Assembly: GCF_004341845.1 (NCBI RefSeq)
Contig: NZ_SLVB01000014.1
Location: forward strand, 33,735 to 97,734
Origin: Novosphingobium sp. PhB165
GTDB taxonomy: Bacteria > Pseudomonadota > Alphaproteobacteria > Sphingomonadales > Sphingomonadaceae
Direction of reading: 5' to 3'
DNA length: 64,000 nucleotides
Part shown: positions 53,397-62,819 of the stretch, in pieces
Layout: each line of letters starts with the position of its first letter
Numbering within the stretch: position 1 is the first letter of the stretch
Translations under genes and position numbers: made by a program
The notes under the pieces: generated by a model
Database searches by the model: none
Seen by the model: only the letters and a program-made list of their open reading frames with translations
Told to the model about the DNA's origin: nothing

Positions 53397-54530
53397 ATGA
53401 ACAACGGCGACCGGATCGATAGCCTTACATGGGAAGGCGAAAGCGGCTCAGTTGCGCTAAGCAGGCGCGGCATACTCGGCCTATCGGCCGCGTTCGTCGG
53501 AACGGTCGGTGCGCTGCCCGCCAAGGCGCGCGAGATGACGCAGGCTGCGTCTGCCCCCCCTGACGGAGCCGTTCACCTCCCCGCCCGGACCATCGCGCCG
53601 CCGTTGTCGATCAGCGATGCGGCGCGCGCCTATTTGCGTAAGGGCGCCGATAATCCGCTCGAACCCTATCCTCCCGTCAGCGACGCCGCGGCGTGGCGCA
53701 AGAAGATCGCCGACCATGACGCGGGGATGTTGCGCATGATGAATGACGGCGATCTCGTCCTCCCCGGCTTTACGGTGGAAGACCGTATGATCGGTGCGGC
53801 AAAGGTCTATGTCATCACGCCGCCCGCTTCCGCTCCGAACCAGGGCAAGCCGCATCTCAGCATCCATGGCGGCGGCTGGACCAGCCTGGGTGGCAAGATC
53901 GCCCGCGTTCTGTCGCAGGTGCAGGCACAGCAATATGGCGGCATCGTTTATGCCGTCGATTATCGCATGCCGCCGGATCATCCCTTCCCCGTGCCGCTCG
54001 ACGATTGCCTCGCCGTCTACCGGGACATGGTCGGGCGCTATCATCCCGACCGGATTCTGGTTTCGGGCGGTTCTGCAGGGAGCAATCTGGCGGCTGCGCT
54101 AATGCTCAAGGCGCGTGATGCCGGATTGCCGCGACCCGGCGCATTGCTGCTCGATACGCCAATCGTGGATTTGACGGGCGCCGGCGACAGCCTGCAGACC
54201 AACCAGCATCTCGACACGCTGCTGAAAGTCTGGTCGCAGGATGCGAATGTCGCGCTCTATGCCGGGCGGGCGAACCTGTCCGATCCCTATCTCTCTCCTC
54301 TGAAGGGCGATCTCTCGCGCGGTTTTCCGCCGACCTATCTGCGGACGGGAACGCGCGACCTGTTCCTTTCCGACACTGTGCGTTTCCACGCGGCTCTGCG
54401 CAAGGCGGGCGTCGTGGCTGATCTCTATGTCGGGGAAGCCATGCCGCATGGCGGTTTCGGCGGGAGCACGCCCGAGGATGCGGACGCGGTCGCCGACGCG
54501 CTCCGCTGGCTCGCCAAGCACTGGATGTAA
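53397..54530 (+). CDS. Tat-exported alpha/beta hydrolase (HSL-type esterase)
   Basis: Esterase of the hormone-sensitive-lipase family, 377 residues. Tat leader SRRGILGLSAAFVGTVGALP ends at AKA. The oxyanion HGGG (SIHGGGWTSLG) and the nucleophile motif GGSAGSNLA are present. Catalytic Asp lies near RDLFLSD and His in MPHGGFGG. ATG at 53397 has GGGGGGA upstream. Likely hydrolyses a small ester in the periplasm under TetR control. Confidence 0.87.
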   Translation: MNNGDRIDSLTWEGESGSVALSRRGILGLSAAFVGTVGALPAKAREMTQAASAPPDGAVHLPARTIAPPLSISDAARAYLRKGADNPLEPYPPVSDAAAWRKKIADHDAGMLRMMNDGDLVLPGFTVEDRMIGAAKVYVITPPASAPNQGKPHLSIHGGGWTSLGGKIARVLSQVQAQQYGGIVYAVDYRMPPDHPFPVPLDDCLAVYRDMVGRYHPDRILVSGGSAGSNLAAALMLKARDAGLPRPGALLLDTPIVDLTGAGDSLQTNQHLDTLLKVWSQDANVALYAGRANLSDPYLSPLKGDLSRGFPPTYLRTGTRDLFLSDTVRFHAALRKAGVVADLYVGEAMPHGGFGGSTPEDADAVADALRWLAKHWM

Positions 54531-54636
54531 GGGAACTACAAATGTTGCGAAGACGTGGCGGGATAGCGTGCTGGCTATCCTTCTGGTCGTTCGCTTTCGA
54601 CTTTGGCTTTTGCCTGAACTGCAGAAAGACGACAAA

Positions 54637-55190
54637 ATGAAAAGATTATCGCGTTTTGCATGGTTGGGTGCGACGTCGATATCGCTGCTGACTCTGGCCA
54701 GCGGCGCCGTGGCGCAGAACGACCCGTCGGCCTCGCTGACCGTGAACGCAGATCGTCCCGGCCCGATCATCAGCCGCAACCTGTTCGGGCAGTTCGCCGA
54801 GCAACTCGGACAAGGCATCTACGAAGGCGTCTGGGTCGGCAGGAATTCCAAGATACCCAATGTCCGCGGTATCCGCAGCGACGTGGTGCGGGCCCTGCGC
54901 GCCCTGAAAGTCCCCAATGTCCGCTGGCCCGGCGGATGCTTTGCTGATCAATATCACTGGCGCAACGGCATCGGCCCTGGGGCGAAGCGGCCCGCCACCT
55001 ACAACATCAACTGGGGAGATCCCGTCGAGCCGAACCAGTTCGGCACGCAGGAATATATGGATTTCATCGGCCAGATCGGCAGCGAGGCCAACATCACGGC
55101 CAATGTCGGCAGCGGCACCGTGCAGGAAGCCGCCGACTGGCTGGAATATCTGACCACCGACAAGCCGACCACGTTGGCAAAGGAGCGCGC
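54637..55190 (+). pseudogene. Truncated GH51 alpha-L-arabinofuranosidase
   Basis: N-terminal part of a GH51 enzyme: signal peptide (ends GAVAQ), then ISRNLFGQFAEQLGQGIYEG, VRGIRSDVVRALRALKVPNV and RWPGGCFADQYHWRNGIGP. The frame leaves the family pattern near 55190, about residue 185. The catalytic Glu residues (in GNE-type and later motifs) lie beyond this point in complete enzymes. The 3' part is replaced by sequence belonging to a CoA-transferase gene read from the other strand. Confidence 0.75.
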
Positions 55191-55194
55191 CGGC

Positions 55195-56212
55195 CCTTCA
55201 TCCGCTTGTTCTGGTCCGGGTTCCTGAGATCGACGAAGGCCGAGCGCATGCCTACGTTCACGTCGATCACCAGCGCTTCATGCTCGAACGACTGATCTCG
55301 AGCGATGTGCAGGACTTGCGCGCCATACTCGGCCAGCGTGCGCGACGAACAGGTCCCGGCGATGACATGGGTGTTGGACATCACCCGCACGCCCGACAGC
55401 GGCTGTGCCGGATGGGGCGCCCACGGAACCGGAGCGCTGTCCGCGATCTTGACCATCTCGACAAGCGGGGCCTGTGCGAGGGCCTGCCCTTCGGGATGAG
55501 CGAGCCATTCCGCGCGGGTGCGGTGCACAACACCGACGCCGCCCGCCGCGTTCAGTTCATCCTCGAATTCGAAGGCGTTCACTTGCTTGAAGGCCTTGAC
55601 GATATTGTCCCGTCCGGGAGGACACTTGAGCGCTTGGAGCGCTCGCTCGTTGAGGTGCGGGTAAGCGCCGGTAACATTGAAGAAACGGCCGTCCTTCGTT
55701 TCGAACGGCACGAAAGTCATCGGATTGCCCAGGCCGACCGGCGCCTGCAACATCAGGCCGTTGACCGTGGGGATCACGAAATCGCGCGGGATCGGATCGG
55801 CGGCGGGAACGGTGCCCTCGCGCTGCGCCATCAGCAGGATCGCGCCGATCAGCGGATTCACGTTGTAAACGGATTCGCGCAGATCGACGGTCAGGTCCTG
55901 CCCCTGTCCGGTCCGCTCGCGCCAGATGGCCGCCGCCCCCACCCCTGCGCCCATCGCCGGTATTGCCATGCAGGCCCCAACCCGGAAATGACTACGGACA
56001 ATCGGATCCGCGCCGGTAAACGTGACCTTGCCACCGCCGTCTGTGGCGCTGCTGCCAATCTCGTGCATGAAGCTTGCGAAAGTGCGGTTGATGTCAAAAC
56101 TGTCAGCCGCCGATGCCGTCGACGATATGCCCGAAGACACGATTGCCCCTGCGGCAGCCATCCCGCCGATCTGGAGTACCTCACGGCGAGACACGCTATC
56201 TGAAGCTGACAT
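55195..56212 (-). pseudogene. Tat-leader CoA-transferase family III, 3'-truncated
   Basis: CaiB/BaiF-type protein. From ATG 56212 (GGAGG upstream) a Tat leader (SRREVLQIGGMAAAGAIVSS) is followed by an unusually exported-looking CoA-transferase body: RTGQGQDLTVDLRESVYNVN, GRFFNVTGAYPHLNERALQA, PLSGVRVMSNTHVIAGTCSS. At FVDLRNPDQNKRMK the family pattern stops and the frame runs antisense through the GH51 fragment. The C-terminal half, needed for the interlocked dimer, is lost. A Tat leader on this cytoplasmic family is odd in itself. Confidence 0.72.
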
Positions 56213-56536
56213 GATTAACCTCCTCAAGCACAATCCAAGTATTTGTGGTTAAAGGCATTTGAGGTCGTTGTTGATCAATTTGAACACATTCGAATAAATC
56301 GTCAAGTGACTACTAATGAACTTTACGATCAAACTGAATAATGCTTCTTAATTTCATAAGATTTTGTTATTGAAGATTTTTGCAAAATGGCCCTTGGGTT
56401 TTTGGCCAAATGGAGGCGAACATCCGCGCAAATGGGCAGGGAGCGGTGTTCCAATCGGGTCTGCGAACACGCATCAAAGAGGTACTCGAGTCGAAGATTA
56501 GCGATCTAAAATCGCCGAATATTTACGGGACTTGTC
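56213..56536. other. AT-rich divergent promoter region
   Basis: No gene is visible. The stretch is clearly AT-richer than its surroundings (56240-56400) and lies between the CoA-transferase remnant and the flippase. It probably holds their promoters. No dyad stands out. Confidence 0.4.
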
Positions 56537-57850
56537 GTGAGCGAAACGCCTGAGGCACGCACGAGGCTGACCCCACTGATCGCGGTTGCCCTCGCGGGAC
56601 AGGCGATCGGCTACGGGCTTTCCGTCCTGCTGGCACGACGGCTCAGCTTTCAGGAGTTTGAGGCCTATGTTGTCGCCTCTGCGGCATTCGTCCTGCTCGC
56701 GACCTTCGCTCCGCGCGGAGTCGAGAAATATGCGCTGGTGCAACTCCCGGTCCTGCTGGAGCGCCGCGAATGGGGCCTTGCGAAGGGTTTCCTGTACTTC
56801 GGCGCGCGGCGCACCATTCTGACCGCGATAGTCACCGGGGTACTGCTTGCCCTGTGGAGCAGCTGGTCTCGGACGTCCGGCGATGCGGTTCGCCTTGCCC
56901 TGATCGCGACCGGCCTGTCCCTGCCGGGAGGCGCATTGACGCACTATGCAATCGAAGTACTCAGCGCCATGGGGCGACCTGTTCGGGCACTGACGATCTT
57001 CAAGCTGTTTGTGCCGGGGCTTACCCTCGCCCTGATTTCCGCGCTGCTACTGCTGACGGTTCGGATCGACGGCACGGTGGCAGTGGCATGCTGGGGAGTT
57101 TCATGGGCAATCGCGCTTGCACTCATGATACGTGCAATCGGTGAGGCCACGCCGGCGGCATTGCGGTGCGCTACCCCCATCGCGGAACCGGGGGCCTGGC
57201 GCGCCGAGGCTCGACCATTTCTCATCTACCGACTGGCGCTGGCGCTGTTGGGCCAGGCCGGAGTGATCGCGCTCGACCTGCTTCAGCCTTCGGCCGTTGC
57301 CGTGGGCGCCTATGCAGCAGCAACGGGTACGGCGGCATTGGTGTCCATCCTCGCGGCCGCCACCAATCGCGCCTATGGCCGCGAACTGGTGTTGCGCCTC
57401 AACCGGCGCGATTTCGACGGACTGAACCGCGCGCGCCGCCGCCGCATCCGCATGCTCGGCCCGGTCGTGGCCCTGTTCGCCTGCGCCGCCCTCGCGTTTC
57501 CGGAACGGATTCTGAGCCCCTATGGCGCGATCTTTGCAAAGGAGGGCGCCAACGCCTTCAGAATTCTTGCTGTGTCGACGGCGTTCAGCGTCACCCTCTC
57601 GCTGGCGCCGACATATCTGAAGGCGCGCCAGCGCAACCGACCGACCTACGTCATCGTGACGGTCGCGGGATTTGGGCAGTTGCTATTGCTACTGACCCTG
57701 GTTCCGCGCTTTGGTGCCACCGGTGCGGCGCTTGCCCATGCGCTTGCAACGTGCGGCCTATATGGCGTGTCTGCCCTGATGGCCCATCGCGAGCTGATAG
57801 AAGTGCGGAAGAATCGTACCATACGTAGCCAGTCCGAAACGGGCGCATAA
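56537..57850 (+). CDS. Polysaccharide/oligosaccharide flippase (Wzx-like)
   Basis: Integral inner-membrane protein of 437 residues with about 12-14 hydrophobic segments, of the MOP/oligosaccharide flippase type. Typical elements are LSVLLARRLSFQEFEAYVVA at the start, RAYGRELVLRLNRRDFDGLN in the middle loop, and a C-terminal RFGATGAALAHALATCGLYG. It starts at GTG 56537. No glycosyltransferase genes are adjacent, so its lipid-linked substrate is unknown. Confidence 0.82.
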   Translation: MSETPEARTRLTPLIAVALAGQAIGYGLSVLLARRLSFQEFEAYVVASAAFVLLATFAPRGVEKYALVQLPVLLERREWGLAKGFLYFGARRTILTAIVTGVLLALWSSWSRTSGDAVRLALIATGLSLPGGALTHYAIEVLSAMGRPVRALTIFKLFVPGLTLALISALLLLTVRIDGTVAVACWGVSWAIALALMIRAIGEATPAALRCATPIAEPGAWRAEARPFLIYRLALALLGQAGVIALDLLQPSAVAVGAYAAATGTAALVSILAAATNRAYGRELVLRLNRRDFDGLNRARRRRIRMLGPVVALFACAALAFPERILSPYGAIFAKEGANAFRILAVSTAFSVTLSLAPTYLKARQRNRPTYVIVTVAGFGQLLLLLTLVPRFGATGAALAHALATCGLYGVSALMAHRELIEVRKNRTIRSQSETGA

Positions 57851-58207
57851 CTGCCACACATCGTTGAAAGCAGGATGGTCGACGGCAATCTCGCGCTCGA
57901 ACAGAGACCGCATGCCGACAAATTTTGATTGGGCACTTCTGGATAGATCGGCCCCCGATTCCCACACGACCACGTGAGGGTTTTTTGAAGCAGCGCCGCG
58001 GCCGCAGATAGCTTGCGGCCACGGTTTGCTATTTGGCAGCGATACCCAACATCCACGTCATAAGGGCGGTCAAGACCACTAGTCATAAGCCGCCTTTAGC
58101 AGGGGTCGCGACAATGAACGTACGGCCGCTCTGCAGCAGCCGGCTTGGAGCCAGGAACGGCGGCTATGTTGGCGAGGGCGGTCAAAACCTGACGCAGTTA
58201 CCTTTGG
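57851..58207. other. Intergenic stretch without a convincing gene
   Basis: A minus-strand frame (57758-57973) encodes VDHPAFNDVWQLCARFGLAT but overlaps the flippase end and has no good start. It may be a gene relic. Otherwise I see no gene, RNA or repeat. Confidence 0.35.
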
Positions 58208-58588
58208 CTAGGTCGCCACTTCTTCGATCGCGTCGACGCGGCTGGGGTAAAACGCCACATGATCCCTGATATCCGACACCGCGTCATATGGGTCTTCGTA
58301 CGTCCAAATCGCGTCAATTGACCGTTCCCCGCCGGTGGGAATGCTATAGTAAGCGGCTTCCCCTTTGTACGGGCAGTAGGTCGTTGTCTCCGAGCGCAAG
58401 AGCAACGACATGTCGACGTCCACACGCGGGATGTAAAAGACCGGCGGATAGGAAGCTTCGCGCAAGGTCAGGACGTTGGTGCTGTTGGCGATCTCGCGAT
58501 CACCCAACTTCACCACAACACGGTTGCCGTTCCGCTCGATCGTGATGGGGTGATCGGGCCCCGGTATCTTGATTGTCTTGGTCGACAT
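58208..58588 (-). CDS. DUF427 family protein
   Basis: Small cytoplasmic protein of 126 residues. It matches DUF427 through GPDHPITIERNGNRVVVKLG, PPVFYIPRVDVDMSLLLRSE, and the TTYCPYKGEAAYYSI motif with its Cys-Pro-Tyr-Lys. It ends with DHVAFYPSRVDAI. ATG at 58588 has GGAGAT 8 nt upstream, and an earlier ATG at 58600 lacks a site. Function of the family is not established. Confidence 0.88.
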   Translation of the reverse strand: MSTKTIKIPGPDHPITIERNGNRVVVKLGDREIANSTNVLTLREASYPPVFYIPRVDVDMSLLLRSETTTYCPYKGEAAYYSIPTGGERSIDAIWTYEDPYDAVSDIRDHVAFYPSRVDAIEEVAT

Positions 58589-58611
58589 GGGGATCTCCAT
58601 TGACGTTATAA

Positions 58612-59012
58612 TCAGACAGGACAGGCTGTACCGAACATGGGGAGGCTGCCGAGAGATATCAGGGGCGCCGCTTCATCCTGGAGCACGTCCCAACGCTCAA
58701 CGAGCAGGCATCGACGATGCGCAGGACATCGACCGCAATCCACGCCGTTGGTCGGCCGTTCCCGGAAAAGCGGCCATGCACCATCACATGCTCACCCTCG
58801 GCCAGAATTACCCCGTGCTCATAACACAATGTTGGCGGGGCGTTGCGGATCAGATCGAATAGTCCGCCGCGCCCGGGTGAGATTTGCGCGCTGTGCTGAA
58901 TATGGTCGGGCGAGCAGAAGCGTTCGGCGACAGCATAGCCCCGACGATTGGACAGGGTATCGAAAGCCTCGATCACGAGGGCTTTGGTGGCGGCTTCCTG
59001 AGCGGTCGCCAT
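58612..59012 (-). pseudogene. SnoaL-like/NTF2-fold protein with a C-terminal frameshift
   Basis: From ATG 59012 (GGAGAAGG upstream) the frame gives a SnoaL-like domain: NRRGYAVAERFCSPDHIQHS and EGEHVMVHGRFSG. After DVLRIVDA near 58722 the family pattern is lost in the first frame, which stops at 58659. It continues one base out as LVERWDVLQDEAAPL, ending at 58612. One missing base explains this. It may be a recent mutation or a sequence error, and the truncated form might fold poorly. Confidence 0.72.
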
Positions 59013-59067
59013 TGCCTTCTCCTTGGAAAGCGCGTTCGCCAGGGCGATCGCGCCGCGGATCGATGGG

Positions 59068-59712
59068 TCAGGCGGAAAAGCTCTCGCGAGTTGTAAGCGC
59101 TTCGTACCAGCGCAGGATCGCGACGTCCGTGTCAGGGATGCCGAATTGGAGGGCGTTGGTTGCGAAATCGATGGTCACGAAGGCGGTGATGTCGGCCGCC
59201 GAAAAAGCGGAGCCCGCGACGAAAGGCTGCTCGCCGAGACGCGCCTCGAGGTCGGCATAGAAATCCCGCACGCGCGCCATCCCGCGATCGACCAGCGCTG
59301 GTATCTGCGCGTATCCATGCGGGCCGGCGATCGCGCGGTCCTTGAGCCCGGCAGCGCGATTGCGGACGGTCTCCATCACCGGCGCGAAACCTTCCAGCTC
59401 CATCCGCCGCTCCCACATCTGGATCAGCGCCTTCTCTATAGAGGTTGAACCAAGCAGCGGCGTTTCGGGAAAGGCCTCGTCGAGATAGCGCATGATGGCG
59501 GGCACCTCGCCAATCGCGGTGCCGTCCTCCAGCACGAGCGTGGGGACGACGCGGCGCGGGTTGATCGCAGCATAGGCGTCGGCAAACTGCTCCCTTGCAC
59601 CGAGATCGATCGGCACTTGGGTGACGGTGATCCCTTTCTCGGCGAGAAAGATGCGGACCCGGCGCGAATTGGGCGAGCCATTCGATTGGTAGAGTTTCAG
59701 ATCGGCGTTCAT
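59068..59712 (-). CDS. Glutathione S-transferase
   Basis: Cytosolic GST of 214 residues. The thioredoxin-like N-terminal domain has LYQSNGSPNSRRVRIFLAEK with the catalytic Ser region, and RRVVPTLVLEDGTAIGEVPA with the cis-Pro. The helical C-terminal domain follows from about residue 90 and contains FSAADITAFVTIDFA. ATG at 59712 has AAGGA upstream; a TTG at 59733 is unlikely. It is the fifth gene of the operon read from 62643, and could conjugate or isomerise an intermediate. Confidence 0.88.
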   Translation of the reverse strand: MNADLKLYQSNGSPNSRRVRIFLAEKGITVTQVPIDLGAREQFADAYAAINPRRVVPTLVLEDGTAIGEVPAIMRYLDEAFPETPLLGSTSIEKALIQMWERRMELEGFAPVMETVRNRAAGLKDRAIAGPHGYAQIPALVDRGMARVRDFYADLEARLGEQPFVAGSAFSAADITAFVTIDFATNALQFGIPDTDVAILRWYEALTTRESFSA

Positions 59713-59741
59713 GGCAAAAAATCCTTCGGGCAATGGGGGAG

Positions 59742-60488
59742 TCAGATCTTCGAGCCGCCATCGACATGGACCGTGTCGCCGGTGATCCAGCGCGCCCGAT
59801 CGGAGGCGAGGAAGGCGATGGCTTCGGCGATGTCCTCCGGCTCTGCCAGGCGCTTCAGCGCCTGCATGCCAAGTGTGAAGTCGCGACCCTGGCCGGTCTT
59901 GGCGAAGCTCGACATGTCGGTCGGGACCACGCCTGGGGCGACCGCGTTGGCACGAATGCCCCTGCCGCCGAGCGCGACGGCGAAATGCTTGACCAACGTA
60001 TCGATCGCCCCCTTGGTCGCTGAGTAAGCGGAGAGGTCGCCGACCGCGGCGTCTGCCGCCAGCGACGACAGCAATACGATGCTCGAACGCTCCCCGAGGA
60101 TCGGCAGGAGTTGCTGGACGAGGAAGAAGGGGGCGCGGACGTTTACCGCGAAGAGCCTGTCGAAATCCTCGATGGTCGTGTCCTCGATCGTCGCCGAGTG
60201 ACCGACACCGGCGTTGGCGACGAGGATGTCGAGACGCTCACCGACGATCGTGCGGACCTGCCGGGCGAGATCGTGCGGGCCGCTCGGGGCCGAGAGGTCG
60301 GCGCCGAGCGCTTCGGCACGGCCACCGGCATCACGGATTTCCTGGACGACTGCCTTCGCTTCGTCAGCGCCGCGGCCGTAATGGACGAGAACCTGCGCGC
60401 CGGCCTTAGCGAGCACTATGGCGGTGGCGCGGCCAATACCGCGCGAGGCGCCGGTGACGAGGGCAGTCTTGCCGTTGCAGTCTTGCAT
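59742..60488 (-). CDS. Short-chain dehydrogenase/reductase
   Basis: Classical SDR of 248 residues. TGASRGIGRA binds the cofactor (residues 12-21), LVANAGVG is the NNAG-type motif, Ser and YSATK carry the catalytic triad, and ITGDTVHVDGG ends the fold. AAGGAG lies before the ATG. It oxidises or reduces an alcohol/ketone; the substrate is not known. A relative lies at 61897. Confidence 0.9.
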   Translation of the reverse strand: MQDCNGKTALVTGASRGIGRATAIVLAKAGAQVLVHYGRGADEAKAVVQEIRDAGGRAEALGADLSAPSGPHDLARQVRTIVGERLDILVANAGVGHSATIEDTTIEDFDRLFAVNVRAPFFLVQQLLPILGERSSIVLLSSLAADAAVGDLSAYSATKGAIDTLVKHFAVALGGRGIRANAVAPGVVPTDMSSFAKTGQGRDFTLGMQALKRLAEPEDIAEAIAFLASDRARWITGDTVHVDGGSKI

Positions 60489-60582
60489 CTTGGGTCTCCT
60501 TGGGGCGTGAGAAGCCGTCCCGCGCCAGCCCCCAGGGATGGCGCCGTTCGGTCAGCAAGAGGTTGGGTGGGTGCTTGGGGTG

Positions 60583-61419
60583 TCAGGCGTTCAGGAACGT
60601 CGTGGCGTGCGCCACGAACAGCTTCGGATATTGGTAGAAGGAACCGTGGTTCGAGTCCGGGTAGAGGATGAGCTGCGCGTTCGGCAGGTTCTGCTGCAGC
60701 GTGTAGCTATGCTTCGTCGGGATGATGACGTCGTTGCTGCCCTGAACGATGAGCACCGGGAGGGTCATCGTCTTGAGATAGTCGAGCGCGTCGGCGCGGG
60801 GTGCGACGTGCTTGCCGATTGCCTCGCCCTGCGCGGCGATCGTCTGCTCGGTGACTGTGGCATCACGGTCCTCGCGGCGCAGCTTGCGCTCGATGAACGC
60901 ATGGCCGGCGGCCTGGCTGGTCTCAGACGGGGTGAAATGCACCTTCAGCCAGAGATGCTCAGGATTGTCATACTGCTCCGAGAAGATCGCGTTCGACTGG
61001 CTCTCCGACATGTCGTTGCCGCGATAGCCGGTGCCGACCAGGATCAGCTTGCGCACCAGATGGGGCGCCTGCAGCGTGATCTCCTGTGCGACGAAGCCGC
61101 CGATCGAGAAGCCGAGCACGTCGACCTGGGGCAGACCGAGCGCCCGGATGAAGGCTACCGCATTGGCGCCCATCTCCGGGAAGCTGGCGGGAGTCTCGCC
61201 CGAGGAGCCGGCGACGCCGGCATTATCGAACAGGATGACCTCGCGGGTCTTCGCTAAACCGTCGGTCACCGCTGGATCCCAGTAGTCCATGGAGCCGGTG
61301 TAATGCTGGTTGAATACGAGCGGCACGGTGCCGGGCTTGCCGAACCTGCGATAGGCGAAGCGGATGCCATTAGCCTCGGCGAACTGCGTCGGGACGGTGT
61401 CGTAGGTATATTCGGTCAT
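60583..61419 (-). CDS. Alpha/beta hydrolase
   Basis: Hydrolase of 278 residues of the alpha/beta fold. The nucleophile elbow is GFSIGGF (LGFSIGGFVAQEIT), with oxyanion side VFNQHYTGSMDYWDP, Asp near IVQGSNDVII and His in PDSNHGSFYQYP. Its ATG at 61419 follows GGAGG. Close to haloperoxidase-like or ester hydrolases of catabolic operons. It lies between a SnoaL-like gene and an SDR, in the same direction. Confidence 0.88.
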   Translation of the reverse strand: MTEYTYDTVPTQFAEANGIRFAYRRFGKPGTVPLVFNQHYTGSMDYWDPAVTDGLAKTREVILFDNAGVAGSSGETPASFPEMGANAVAFIRALGLPQVDVLGFSIGGFVAQEITLQAPHLVRKLILVGTGYRGNDMSESQSNAIFSEQYDNPEHLWLKVHFTPSETSQAAGHAFIERKLRREDRDATVTEQTIAAQGEAIGKHVAPRADALDYLKTMTLPVLIVQGSNDVIIPTKHSYTLQQNLPNAQLILYPDSNHGSFYQYPKLFVAHATTFLNA

Positions 61420-61453
61420 GACGACCTCCATGCGTAAAAGGGAAGGGGGGCGA

Positions 61454-61864
61454 TCAATGGGCCTTCAGCCCGTGGGCGATGCCGAGCGTGTCGAGCAAAT
61501 CCTGCGGTTCGAAATAGGCGACCCAAATCGAGCGAGCCTTGCCGTCGGTGACTGCCCAGTGCTCGGAGATCTTCAGCATCTTGTCCGTGCCGGTGATGCC
61601 GATGTTGATCAGGGCAACGACCTTGTCGCCTTCAGCCACTAACACCTCGTAGCTGAAGCGCGCGAAATCGAGCACCTCCGGCAATTTCGGCAGCACCTCG
61701 TCGCGGAAGAAGGCCGCGCCGAGATGCACACCGCCCCACGGCAGATAGTCGGGCGCGGTCGTGGTGAAGTCAGAGTGGAGATAGGGCGCGAAGTCTGTCA
61801 GGCGACCTTCCTTGCCGGCCTGATAATAGGCGTCGACCACGGCTTTGGCGGTGAGCATGTCCAT
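61454..61864 (-). CDS. SnoaL-like/NTF2-fold protein
   Basis: Small cytoplasmic protein of 136 residues with the NTF2/SnoaL fold: AVVDAYYQAGKEGRLTDF, FRDEVLPKLPEVLDF and EHWAVTDGKARSIWVAYFEP. Members are isomerases, cyclases or non-catalytic. ATG at 61864 has GGAGTA upstream. It is a relative of the frameshifted gene at 58612 in the same operon. Confidence 0.82.
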   Translation of the reverse strand: MDMLTAKAVVDAYYQAGKEGRLTDFAPYLHSDFTTTAPDYLPWGGVHLGAAFFRDEVLPKLPEVLDFARFSYEVLVAEGDKVVALINIGITGTDKMLKISEHWAVTDGKARSIWVAYFEPQDLLDTLGIAHGLKAH

Positions 61865-61896
61865 ATCGAATACTCCAATGCGCGGTTCGTGCGAGG

Positions 61897-62643
61897 TCAG
61901 CCGGCGGTCTTGCCGCCATCGGCGGTGAGCACCTGGCCGGTGATGAAGGACGCGGCGGGCGACGCGAGGAACAGGATGGCCGCGGCGATCTCAGCCGGCT
62001 TGCCGACACGACCCATCGGGACCGAGCCCGCCAACACAGACTTGACCTCTTCAGAGCCGGTAAAGCGGTCGAGCATGCCCGTATTGGTCGGCCCCGGCGC
62101 GACGGCATTCACTCGGACACCGTGCCGAGCTGCTTCAAGCGCAACAGAGCGGGTCAGACCTTCGACCGCATGCTTGCTGGCGGAATAGATCGACGCACCG
62201 GCGGCGCCCTCATGGCCGTAGGTAGAGGAGACGTTGACGATGCTGCCAAAGCCCTGTCGCTCCATCACGCGCAGCTCGTGCTTGAGGCTGAGCAGCGTGC
62301 CAAGGACGTTGGTGTCGAAGGTCTTCGCATAGCTTTCGGCGGTCTGGTCGCCGATCGGGCCGGGCGTGCCTTCCGTCCCGGCATTGTTGATTGCGACATC
62401 GATGCGGCCAAACCGGGCGACGGTTGCATCCACAAGCACGCGGACATCGTCCTCGTGGCGGACGTCGGCGCGTACGAAATCCGCCTGGGCACCTAGGCTG
62501 CGGAGTTCCGCGACCAATGCCTCGCCAGTCTCGCTGTTGCGACCCGAAACCATCACGTCATTGCCTTGGCGAGCGGCAGCGATTGCCGCCTCGCGGCCGA
62601 TGCCGGTCAGGCCGCCAGTGATGAGGATGACTTGCTTTTCCAT
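61897..62643 (-). CDS. Short-chain dehydrogenase/reductase, first gene of operon
   Basis: Classical SDR of 248 residues. TGGLTGIGREAAIAAARQG binds NAD(P), INNAGTEG and YSASKHAVEG are the structural and catalytic motifs, and ITGQVLTADGG ends it. ATG at 62643 has GGAGAT upstream, which decides against the start at 62676. It opens an operon of SDR, SnoaL-like, hydrolase, SDR, GST and frameshifted SnoaL-like genes, divergent from a LysR gene. Confidence 0.9.
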   Translation of the reverse strand: MEKQVILITGGLTGIGREAAIAAARQGNDVMVSGRNSETGEALVAELRSLGAQADFVRADVRHEDDVRVLVDATVARFGRIDVAINNAGTEGTPGPIGDQTAESYAKTFDTNVLGTLLSLKHELRVMERQGFGSIVNVSSTYGHEGAAGASIYSASKHAVEGLTRSVALEAARHGVRVNAVAPGPTNTGMLDRFTGSEEVKSVLAGSVPMGRVGKPAEIAAAILFLASPAASFITGQVLTADGGKTAG

Positions 62644-62819
62644 TTCGATCTCCTCGAATTCCTGTGATGAAGACAAGGATTGCCGTTCACGGAAACGCTG
62701 TCTCGCGCTCCATGCTCTAACCGGCTGCCCATGCTTCGATGGTGTGGAGATAGGCCGTCATTGCCCCGACGGAAAAGACTTTGTATGTCCGTGAGCGATA
62801 CCTCATAGGCATGGCTTCA

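Noticed and set aside
57758..57973. 71-codon minus-strand frame at the flippase end
   Set aside because: Overlaps the flippase 3' end, weak start and no recognised family; may be a relic.
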